From positions 26,166,359 to 26,230,358 of the forward strand of contig NC_136000.1 in the NCBI RefSeq assembly GCF_048128805.1: a DNA stretch of 64,000 bases, in the 5' to 3' direction. Under the pieces are notes generated by a model. The model was not told where the DNA came from. It did not search any database and saw only the letters and a program-made list of their open reading frames with translations. Of this stretch, positions 48,901-60,800 are shown piece after piece; the first letter of the stretch is position 1, and each line of letters opens with the position of its first letter. The translations under genes were made by a program, and so were the position numbers. The DNA is from Centroberyx gerrardi. Taxonomy: Eukaryota; Chordata; Actinopteri; Beryciformes; Berycidae.

Positions 48901-51762
48901 GACACAACGCGGCACAACTCAACTCACTGCAGCAATGCAACAGAGAGGGCCCAGGAACGAGCAGACCCATAGGTGGCATACCAACACTCTTTTCCAGCGG
49001 TTCCATGATGTGTTGTATCTCTCCCAGAATCCTCTCCTCCATGGACTGCTTCCCCAGACCAAAGTTCCTCAGGGTCATCAGAGCAAAGCGACGGTGCTCC
49101 CTCCAGCCGGGGCCGTAGTCTGCCAGAATCACTCCTATAATCGGTGTGGTGACACAGAGAGTATATCAGCATATGGATTTGCCATCACTCCCAAATTGTT
49201 ACCATCATCCAACATAGCGTTGTCTCTAAATATATCATTGTCAAATGGAGGATTTTCTTGTAAGTATTTAACCTGAGAAGAACCAAAGTGGATTCAATGA
49301 AAGCATTGAGCAGATCACTGAGACAGAAAGACAATTCAAGACATGATGATGAATTCCAGGTGAGCTTTGTTCAGTCATGGTCCAAATTATACACATAACC
49401 CTTCAAAAAGGAAAATCTGAAACTGAAAAAATACAAAACTAAAAATATTGTAATGTGTTAACAAAAGCATGGCCTTTTTCCTCCTTAACAGATGTACATT
49501 TGACAATATAGTGAATGTATATTGTCCTCCCCTGTTGTTAGGATGGTGAGCCTACACAGAACATCATTCTGGAATGTCTCTGTCCATACGTATACAGACG
49601 TCTTCTCTCTGTTTAGGAGGAAGATCAGACTGTGCTGCTGTTAACACATTACATTAAATTTAGTTTCTATAGGTAGAGATGCAGAGTTTTAGAATGTTTT
49701 TTTCCCAAATGAGCTAGTTTGGTCAGAACTTGTTCTTATCTCCATCTTCCATCCTCTGTCACCACAGAACACCACATCGCTGTCTCACCTTTCCCCTTGG
49801 TGACGTCATTGACCATGAGGTCTTGTGGTCGTCCGGCGAAGTCCGCAGCCTTGGTCAGCATAGCCTCCTTCATGGCCTGCAGCCCGTTGACGATGACCGC
49901 CGGTCTGGGACCGATGAACAGACTGTAGACGTTGCCATAGCAGTTCCTCAGCTGGGGAAGATCAAGATAAGAAGCCCTTCAAATTTGAAATCATAGTGCT
50001 GACCAAGACACAATAGCACAGCTTTCAGATTTTCTTAGAAAGTCAAATTTTGAAAATATTGAAAAACTATTTTAGAATGAACACTCTGTCATGAGCAAAT
50101 CTGGATGCTGTTTGATTGAGTTGAAAGGGAATTGGCCTCAGCCCTCATCTACAGTGCTTGTCTATGGACGAAGGTGGAAATATGCTTTTTGGAACTTGCT
50201 GAGTTCATCATAACTCAAAATGCAGGTGTGCTTAATGCCACTCTTGTCAAACATTGCAGATGCAATTGTTTAAGGCTTTAAAGACAAATAAAATGAGCTC
50301 AGAATGACTTTTTTCATGCAAATAAATCACTGCATATACAAAGCCAGTAGTAAGGCAAGAGTTTTTCCAAAATTATTGCTTCTTTAAATAAGCCACACAC
50401 TGACACACACACTGGCAGACTAGCCCCTCCTGAGACCTTTAAGCTTAAATAATCTCTCCTGGGGTGATTCTTCTTTACTGGTAGAGGTTTGGTTGTCGTG
50501 GGAGACCTGGGTGAGAGACTTTATATCAGGCTTGTCATACACACACAAGCACACACACGGCACACTCAAAATGGCAAAAAAAAAGTTGATGCTGAAGGCA
50601 GGCAACTTGAAAGTGAGAGGTGTTTTTTTTCCCTCGTATTATTTTCTCTCAGTTTTTCCTTCAAATTATTGAACAAAAACATTTGTACAAGCTTATCTAG
50701 AACCGTATATTTACCCATTTGAAAGTACTTAACCTACTGCTAAATACACATCAATTATCATATGCTTATGTTACAGGTACCAGCGTCGGCACCAGAATAA
50801 CAGTTATAAAGCTGTAAAATAGTGGAAAGAAATAATGAGGCAGGAAGACGTGGCTTTACTTCACGGTACCCTCTGTTGTATTTATTAAACACAGCAAGTG
50901 CAATTTCGGTCTCTCACTTGTATCATTGTGTATCCAATGTCTCTTTTTTTCCTTTTCTTTGTATAGAAAAATATCATTTTTATATTCTTAAAAACATCTT
51001 CACAACAAAATATCAGGAATAACATAAAATACATCCTCAGGTCATGTAATTTAAACTCAGATTTAAGTGCATCAGAATGTCATTTTGTTACACAATGAAA
51101 ACCTTCAATCTAAAATTATATTCAGTACATCCAAGTTACAAGTTACATTAATACTGTTCAGATTACAAGCTAACTTCCATTCCTTTACTTAACATTTACT
51201 TTCTTGTGGTAATAACACATCTAGAAAGACATTCACAACATTTGAGACAACTACTTCGTAGCAAAGCGGGAACAAACGGCTAACCGGTGCTAGCATGGGC
51301 TAGCTAAAGGTACCATACACTAAACATCCTAAAAGAACCTAACTACACATCTGTAAACACCAAAAAAAGAGTGTTGTGCCTACAGATCCGTCCAACAACA
51401 AGCACTTTAACTGCCCAGTCTACAAGCACTTTCACCCCCCCCCCCCCCCCCCCCGCCCTCCCATGCGCAATCCAGTAGTAGCATACTATCTGTTGGAAAC
51501 ACCTGTAGCTTATACAGGATTTACACTGACAGGCTACAGCCTATGATCACAACCTTAAGGACAATATCAACACCTGTAGATATCTTCTGTCATACAGGAT
51601 TTACACCACATGATTGCAACAATACTTTCCTGGGCCAGCGGCAACAATATCAACGCCAACAATATCAATCATTAGCCTACAGTGTGTAGCTCAATGGCAT
51701 ACGCAAGCACATACTGCCCCACCTCCACCAATACAGTTATATGATTCAGATTCTTCCATCAA

Positions 51763-51804
<42 letters not shown>

Positions 51805-54800
51805 CGATCGATTCATACTGCTCTGCGTATAGACCTATAGCAAATAATAATATATGTAACCTGTACTTCCTATCATACAGGATTTTCACCATATCACACA
51901 TCCGCATAGAATCTGGCATAGAAACACAATGATACAATAGCCTAATGTTTTCCAAAAACAACCAATGTCAACTACTTGTATAAACACAACACCTTGGAGA
52001 CAAGAATATATACCTTAAATTAGGATAGTCCATAATGTGTGAATAATATGAGAGAAAGCCTACCTTATGCGATGGTCTTCTTTCTGGCCTTTCTCCTCGA
52101 AAACTCCTCCACCACATCATTAAAGTCCAGGTCTCTGATGAGTTCCGCCTCTACTGCCAGTATTGATAGAGAGTTCAAGCCTCGTTGACTCATCCTTGTT
52201 CTCAGTTCATTTTTAATCCTCGCCATGTGGGAAAATGAGCGCTCCCCTTCGCAGTTTGTCACCGGCAAAGTGAGAAACATCCTCAAGGCTACATACACGT
52301 TAGGGAATGCGGATTGCAGGCCAAGTTCCAACATGGTGTTCAGCATCTTTGATGGCGACTTGTCTTGTTCACACATGAATGATCTGAACTGTATAAACTC
52401 GTTGGCAAAGCCGCTGTTTAAGTCTGATGGATATGCACTGAGTAGTGCATTGGCATGTTTTGTGATCTCACTGTTGCTCGTTGTTTCTGGCATGAATAAA
52501 ACCCCAAATATATCCGTCAAGTCCTTGTAGGCAGACAGGCGATGATCGAGACAGCTCACCAGTTTGTCTATGATTACATAAAACGTCTCAATTTGAAATT
52601 TCTTCCTCCCATCACGTAGGTTGCTCGAATCTTCTGTAGGCCTACTCCCTTCATCTGCAAAGGTTTTTCGTTTTCTGCTTCGTTGTAGGTCACACTTGTA
52701 GGTGTGGAACACACCTGTTACGTTCAGAGCTGCTTTTTCATATATCTCAAATTGGTCATGTTGTGTGGAAACAAAAGCACCCAAGGACTCGAGAAGACTC
52801 ACCGCTGTTAAAATGTTGATGTCACTTTTTTGTAACATTGGGCTTGTGGCTTGAAATCTGTCAAGGATTGTATCCCAGAAATGGGCCATAAATGCAGTTT
52901 CTAGATACTCCAATTTAGCGCACAGCGCTCCTGCTTCATGTCTGGTGTCCCTTTTTTCATCATCTGAGCTGGCTATATTTGCAAGTGCCTCCTTTATCTT
53001 TGTGTAGTTTTTCCATAGAGCTTTGGTGGCATCTGCTCGACAGCTCCATTGTGTACCTGAGAGAGATTTCAGTGTCAAACTTATTCTGTCCGTTTTGCGG
53101 AAAACTTTCCCCCATCGGTTTGTAGAGGAGGAACAAAAGGTATACAGTGACGGTAACATGTCAAAGTAATTTCCAACCTCTGGGCTGCTGGCCTCTATGG
53201 TTTTGACTCCAACTAAATTCAGGGAGTGAGCTGCGCAGGGTACATAATGTATTAAGGGATTTCTCTTCTCGATGCGCTTGAAGTCCATTATACTTTCCAG
53301 ACATATTACTGGCGTTGTCATATGACTGGCCTCTGCAATTTGACAGCTCCATGCCTAAGCTGTCAACCATGGCAACAACGCATTCTGCCAAACTTTCGCC
53401 CATGTGGCTTTCAATTGGCTCAAAAGCAAGAAAACGTTCAACAACTTTCCCTTCCTTGTTGACAAATGTGAAAATGAAAGTAAGTTGATCGACGTGGGAC
53501 AAGTCTGGGGTTGAGTCGACAACTACAGAGAAGTATTTTGCTTCCCGAATTTCATCCGCAACAGTCTGCCTCTCCCATGACATCAATAAATTCTTCACAA
53601 GTTGTCGATGACAAATAAGACACATTGCCCCGGCCTTTCTGACCAAACTTTTCGATATGTCCAGCTTTGAATGCTGGTGTACATAAGTCTGGCCTAAGTC
53701 TTCTGTCAGAAAAACTGCGGCAATCCAAGAGTTCAGTCAACAATCTTTAATAATGTCCCACAGGAGTAAAGGCAGATGTGTACATTGAATCCTGTATCCA
53801 GTATGAATAAACAGCCACTTATCATTTGTGAAGTTGTGGTTATAGTTTCATTTACGCACAACTTATAAAAATCACCGACGACCTGTTTAGCACACATTCA
53901 CTCTGCCTTTCTTAGGAACACCGGCTGAGCTTGCGCAGTGCGCATGTCGAGTGACGTAACAGTCCTGTGGGTCCATTTGATGATCATGCCTAGACTGCCC
54001 TAGGGCAAGTCAGAGCAGGTAAATTTGCACAGCCACCCCCAAATTCACCAAGTGAATTCGTAATAACACAAATGTCCCTGCTGCACAATGGGAGCGGCTT
54101 CTCAGTCCTCTGGCATTTTAGGAAGTGTGATGAGCTTGGCCACAGGACGAATATATGTAGTCCCTTTTATATTCACCTCAGCTGTGCGTATCTTGCCATC
54201 GTCACTGGGGATGACTTTGGTTACCCGTCCGACTGGCCAAAGCGCCCTCGGCAGCTGCGGGTCGACGATCATGACCACTTGGTCTGTGGTGAGGTCCGGG
54301 GTAGAGGTGTGCCATTTCCAACGAAGCTGAAGGTTAGGGAGGTAGTTCTGAGTAAACCGGACCCAGAAATGGTCAGTCATTACTTGGCTGTGTTTCCAGC
54401 GACGACGTCCTAGCAGGTCACTGGTGGCGTACACCGCTTGTGGCAAGGATGCATCCCGCCGTCCCATGAGCAGGAGATTTGGCGTAATAGGGTCGGGGTC
54501 AGCAATGTCAGACGTAACATAGCCGAGGGGCTTTGAGTTGAGGATCCCCTCAACTTCTACTAGCACTGTCATCAGAACCTCTTCTGGGACTGTTTGGTCT
54601 TTCAGGACCACTTGCAGGGAAGCTTTAACTGATTTTATCTCCCTTTCCCATGTACCACCGAAGTGTGGGGCGAGTGGTGGATTGAATTTGAAGTTGATGC
54701 TCTGTTCAGCAAGCTGTTCCTTCAAATATGGCTCGAGTGCAGCGAAGGCTTCTTGCAGCTCTCGTTCTCCTCCCCGGAAATTAGTGCCTCGGTCGCAAAG

Positions 54801-57800
54801 GATTTCATATGGTTTCCCTCTTCTCGCCACAAAGCGTCGCAGAGTGAGCAAAAAGGAATCTGTGTCCATGCTGCACAAAAGGTCCAAATGCACGCACCTG
54901 GTGGTGAGGCATTTAAATATTATGCCCCACCTTTTCTCATGTCGGCGGCCTATTTTTATAGTGTATGGGCCAAAGCAGTCCACTCCGGTGGACCAATATG
55001 GTGGTTGGTTGATGCGTAGCCATGCGGCTTGTAGGTCTGCCATCTGGGGAATGACTGGTTTGCTGCGCCATTTACGACACTCTACACAGTCATGTTGATG
55101 TTTTTTGACCACTTGCCGTCCACGAAGTATCCAATATGTCCTTCTTATCTCTGCAAATACACGGTCCGGACCTGCATGTAGCAGACGGTTATCGTAGTCC
55201 TGTACCAACAGCTTTGTGACTGGGTGGTCTGGTGCCAGAACTATGGGGTGTATTGCATCCTCCTTCAAATTTTCTGCCTTTCGGAGCCGGCCTCCAACCC
55301 TGATCAATCCTACAGCATTGTCATACACAGGGGAGAGTGACAGCAAATGACTTTTAAGGCTGAGAGGATTACCTGACTGTAGTGCGGCCACCTCTGCAGG
55401 GAAACTCTCCTGCTGTGATCTCTTCAGGAGGGCAACCTCTGTCTCTAGCCGGCTAGAGGCAGCCATGGGTGGAGCAGCCGCTCCGTGTAGGGACTGGTAT
55501 GTGGCGTGTACCAGTTCAGGCCATGATTTAAACTGGGTTAGATCTGGAACCATGGGGCCAGTCACTGAGATGTTACGCAGAAGGTGGCGTTGCGGGTCTC
55601 CTCGGTTGGTATGGAACTCACTGCGGGGTTAGCTGGCCAGTCGGCTGGAGGCTGGTGAAGGAATGTTGGGCCACATGTCCAGCGGTTAGGCTTAGCTAGA
55701 TCCAGTAAAGATTTCCCCCGGGTGATATCGTCGGCAGGGTTCTCTTCAGAGGGGACGTATCTCCAGAGCTCCTGAATCTCTGCTATTCGCGTCCCTACAA
55801 ACACCTTGTACTGCTGGGATTCTGACTGGATCCAATGGAGGACAGTGGTTGAATCTTTCCACAGGATTGTTTGCCGTATTGGCAAGGTCAGTTCAGTTTG
55901 CAGGACCTTGGCTAACTGTGCTCCTGCTAGGGCAGCACACAGCTCTAGGCGGGGTATCGAGAGTTGTTTTTTCGGTGCTACATGAGACCTTGCCATCACA
56001 AATGACACTTGAATTCTGCCTTTGTCATCCTCAACCATCAAGTAGGCAACAGAGCCATAAGCTCTCTCTGAGGCGTCAGAGAAGATGTGTAGGTCGACAG
56101 GGGTGCTGGCCGGAACATCGGAAATGTAACACCGTGGTAGGATGATTTTCTGTAATTGTGGCAACTCCCTTTCCCATGCTTGCCACACGGGGAGGAGCTC
56201 GTCAGCAATTGGCTCATCCCATCCTCTCTCCTTTTTCCAGAGTGCTTGAACCAGGACCTTGGTTCGCGTTGTAAAGGGTATAATGTAGCCGAGTGGGTCG
56301 TATTGGCTCGCCAGTACTCAGTACACGTACCTCAAGGTGGGTTCAGTTGATGGAATGGCATGATGCTTGTATCCCAGTGTGTCGGGGCTGCAGCACCACA
56401 GGAGACCGAGTGTGGGTCTGTCTTGTTAGCTGTCAGCCATAACTCACGTCCTGCCGACTTGGCTTCTGTTGGTATGTGGGAGATAACCACAGGCACTTTG
56501 CTGGCCCACTGTCTTATTTCAAAGCCCCCACTGGCGAGGAGTGCTCTCATCTTGTCAATGAGATGACTGGCCTGATCCTGAGACTGCAGAGACTGGAGGC
56601 AGTTATCCACATAAAATGCTTGCTGCACAGAGGTAACTACCTCTTCGTTACCTTCGCTGTGGTCTTTTACATGGCGCTGCAGTGCGTATGTAGCGCAGCA
56701 TGGGCTACAGGTGGTCCCGAAGGGCAGTACACGCCACTCATAGACATCTGGGCTGCGCTCTTTCTCCCCGTCACGCCACAGGAAGCGGAGCAGCGGCTGG
56801 TCCTCGGGGAGGAGGCACACCTGATGGCCACGGCATATTCCCTGAACCTCAGCAGCACTCCAAGCAGTGATGACCCCAGGGTAGGCCCAGGAAGCAGGTT
56901 GTTGTTAAGGGAAGCTTGCTGGTAGTTAAATGAGCAGTTGAAGACGATTCTGGCTTTACTGTTATGATATACAATGTGGTGGGGGATAAACCACGACTCC
57001 TTTGAGTTGCTCACCTCATTAGCGCTGATCTTCACCACATATCCAGCCTTCTCCAACTTGTGGATCTCCTCATTGTACACTGCAGATTGCTCGGGGTTGT
57101 TAGAGAGACGGCACTCCATAGCTCTGAGGACTGCCATCACAGCAGTGGGGGGTGCATGTAGAATGGGTGCATTCCGTTTATGCAGGAGCGGAGTGGCGTA
57201 GCGGGACACGCCGTCAACTGTGACACGGACAGTCTTTTGCTCCAGTTGTTCTATGGCTGCTTTGTCCTCACCAGAGCGGATCACCTCCTTGCTATTTCTG
57301 AAGGGTAGTGTATCGAGCTGCCAAAGTCTCTCGACGTGTTGATGCAGCTCTTCTGAGGGGGAGAGGAATGATGAATGAAGACAGTTGCTCTCACCTGATA
57401 AATGCTGGAGAAAGCTGGCTGGTCCCTGCATGGTCCATCCCAGTGCTGTGCACACAGCTACAGGGCCACAGATTGGACCGGTATGCACCAGGTGTGTAGG
57501 TATTATCAGGTGAGTGTTATCTGACCCGATGAGGAGCATGGGCTTGACTTTGTTAAAGGACTGCAGTGGGATGTCCCTCAGGTGTTTGTATCTTTGTTTC
57601 AGGTATTCAGCTGCACATGACTGCTCTGCCAGATTCAGTTCTGCTGCTGTAAAGGCATGATAGATGTCATGTTTCGGCCCTTTTTTTGTCATAGCCGACA
57701 CTTTAAATGATACAGTAGCTCCCTTCAGCTGCACTATTTCTTGTCTAATTGTCCTCAGAGCTAGGACCTCTTCCTTCCCCACAAGGCCAAGGTAATGTAC

Positions 57801-60800
57801 GGCAGCTTGTAGTATGATTGTTCTTTCAGAGCCGTCATCCAGAACAGCATACGTGTCCAGCGTCTTTTTCCCATTCTGAAGACGAACTGGGACAACCTTT
57901 AGCATTACTCTCCCTGAATGGCTAGCTTGGTCTATGAAAACCATGCTGGAGGAAGTACTTACTGTTAGGATGGCGAGTGGGTAGAAGAGGAAGGCACAGG
58001 CCGAGGCAGGCTTCAATATCACCACGTGGGATTTATTGTGGAGAAACCAGGAGTATTTACAAGATGAGTTGTAAAAAAAACACAAAAATGAAAAGGTAGG
58101 CCAATGCCGGTAGGCCTCCCAGTATGGCTGAAACACTGCAGTGAGACACAGACTGCAATGAAAATGCGAGAATCTAACAATCAAAACCAAAACACAGTAA
58201 CACTTAACTAACATCTCTTAGTGGCGCCAAGATGTAATCTATGGTAAAGAAATGAAAGTTAATGCAGGTAATGTTTGGCGGTGTATGTTAATATAGGGCA
58301 TCGGGCATCCCCGTGACACTTACAGTCAGGATTTTCTCTGTAAGGGCCACCTCATGCAGTATAAGCAGGTGTTGTTCCCCACAGGTAGCACAGGGCTTCT
58401 TTAAAGTGCAGTTCTCAGGCTGGTGTCCTCTCCCACACCTCCAGCATCTTTTCTTCTCCTTTATCCAGCTGGCCCTTGCATTGCTAGTGAGCTTAGCGAA
58501 GTCAGCACAGGCGCTGAGGTAATGCTCCTGATTGTTACAGTAAGGACAGAAGGGTTTAAAACAGTCACGCTTCTTCGGTTGTGATGGGGTGCTAGGGCCA
58601 GGTGATGGATTAGAGTGCTGGGCTCCCTGCTGGTTACCGAGTAAAATAGTAGCAGTTTTGACTCTTTGCTGTTTAACTGCTTTGCGCTCCTTACTGTCGG
58701 CATGTGCAGGTTCTGGTGGGCATGTCCCTGTTATCCGACGAGACACCTGTAGTGTCTGGACTTTCCTCTCAAGCCACTCAGCTAGATCTGGAAGAGTGTA
58801 TGTCCTGTCACTGCCACTCTGGATGATTCCCCTGTTGAAGCAGTGTTCAGCGAATGCATCTCTGAAGTTAGCAGGTAGTTTGGTGAGTAATGTGTCAACA
58901 TGGGACCCACACCTCAGCTCTGATGATGAGGGGCCATCCATCATATTTAACATGCCCACCAGAGTTCCAACTGATGCTGCAAAGTCCTCAAAACCTTGAT
59001 AATCCCCAGCCTTCACTGCCGGAGCATTCAAAATGGCCTTGAGTTCTCCCTGCACCAGCTGTCTGGGCTGACCATATCTTTGAATGAGGGCTTGCATGGC
59101 ACTTGTGTATGGAGTCAGACTGTTGACATACCGCTTAGCTACTTGAAGTGCAGAGGGGAATCTGAGATGGTCAAGGAGGACTTGATACTTGTAATCCTCA
59201 GTTAAATGTTTGTGAGGACCAAGCACACTGTCCAGGCCCTTCTTGAGCATAAGAAAGTCACTTTCTCTCCCTGAGCTGAATACGGTTAATTTAGGCTTGG
59301 GGATGCCAAATGATGCAGCAATTGCCATCTCCATCATACTGGGCATATTGGAGTTATCTGGAGGCCAGGCGGGTGCGGGAAGCTGCACAGGGTAGGAGTA
59401 TTGTACAGGAGGTGGTGCAAGATATTGAACAGGTGGGTATGGCTGTGGAGCAGACTGCCAATACCTGGGAAATGCACTATATGGCTGTTCTGATTGGGCA
59501 GGCGCAGGCTGCGTCAGTGAAGCAGGAGCCGCAGAAGCCACAGGCTGTATCAGCGAAGCAGGAGGCGCAGGCTGTGTCGGTGAAGCAGGAGGCGCAGGCT
59601 GTGCTTGAGGGCGAGACACCGGATGAGCTAGTTGGAGTGACGCAAGCTGAGCTTGAAGATGAGAGGGGGGATCCCTTGCTCCCACGCTGGGGCTCGGACA
59701 CTGGGTGGGGGAAACCAGTTCTAAATGAGGGAGGCCACTGTAATGAGGCTGATATGCAGCATATTGGTATGAGTGATATGAGGGGTGAGAAAAGGCACTT
59801 TGTGGATATGAAGTTAATCTGGCATTGTCCATTTCCACTTCAAGCTCTTTCATCTGCTGGCTTATTGTCCGCCAGCGTGCCTCCAGGCGCTGCCATCTAT
59901 CATCTGGACTCTCAACTAGCTGATGAGTCTTTTGAGGACATCTCTCCAGTATTGTCTTGCTCCTTCCATTTGTTTTGGCAAAGATGAGTCAATGGTCGCG
60001 GTGCCCTTGCATCTCTGATGTAAAGATAGCATGCAGCTCCTATGCTCATCACTCCTCTCGTGATCCCCAATGCGTTCAGAGTGTTTCCAGTCGCTAAATC
60101 CTTGTACAAACTGATGATGCTTATTTGAGAAAAGCTTACATGGAAAACAATAGATATTTCCATTTGATGGAGAGTACATGACCCATTCTCTCGACACTGT
60201 CTGTCCATTTGGTAAACGACAAGAAAGCGAGTCAATGTTGAAGCAACTACTCTTACCGCCAATGGTCCTATCCCTGGCAGAGGCTGGATAGTTGGATCTG
60301 CGGTTTTGAAAAGCCGCTGCACCCCTTTCGATGAGGATAGATTTCACGATATCGCTGGTCGTGTCTCCCCATAAAGCTGGATCTGTAACATTGTTGAACC
60401 AGTTCTCCTGCATTGGTGATCCATGCTTAGGTCCTGGTTGCGGTTTGTCAGGTTCAAGTTGAGGTGGGGCTGCTAAACTGGTACCCGCCACCGGGTCTCT
60501 GCCATCCGCTTCGGTGTTGGGCTGGGCCTCCGTGTCGGTGTAGCAGGGCTGAAGTGGAGATTCGGGTGGGGCAGTTGAACAGGTGGCTGTTGCAGGGCTG
60601 TGGTTCTCTGCCTTAGTGTCATGCTGATGCTCAGGTCCTCTTGGATGCTGGTCTGGTTCAAGTTGAGGTGGGACAGCTGAATTAGTAGTGGCTGCAGGGT
60701 TACTGTCCTCCTCTTCGCTACCAATGTTAGCATCGTCCTCGCCAGGCTCTTTGCTAGCGAGCCGACTTTTGAAAAAAGTCGAGATAGTCGGTATGTTTTT

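Larger units (their letters stand above)
53675..59930 (-). mobile_element. BEL/Pao LTR retrotransposon, defective, inserted in a hAT element
   Basis: Gag, protease, reverse transcriptase, RNase H and integrase follow in BEL/Pao order on the minus strand. A candidate 3' LTR lies at 54031 to about 53675. No matching 5' LTR is found: gag-related sequence abuts the hAT coding sequence near 59930, so the element is 5'-truncated or rearranged. A solo LTR interrupts it between gag and protease (57963-58318). It lies in intron 1 of CYP2 copy C in the same orientation as the gene. Confidence 0.85.

Noticed and set aside
52065..53743. Considered a host ZMYM1-like gene.
   Set aside because: It lacks introns, is frameshifted, and is the downstream half of a transposon whose N-terminal part lies beyond a retrotransposon insertion.
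58311..58330. A perfect GTAAGT donor-like site and a downstream CAG suggested an intron between gag and pol of the BEL/Pao element.
   Set aside because: Splicing there would join ACT directly to TAA, a stop. A solo LTR with TG...CA ends and a 5-bp CTTAC duplication explains the segment fully.
54538..59987. Many plus-strand frames of 60-225 codons across the BEL/Pao region.
   Set aside because: They are antisense shadows of gag and pol, which show conserved motifs on the minus strand.
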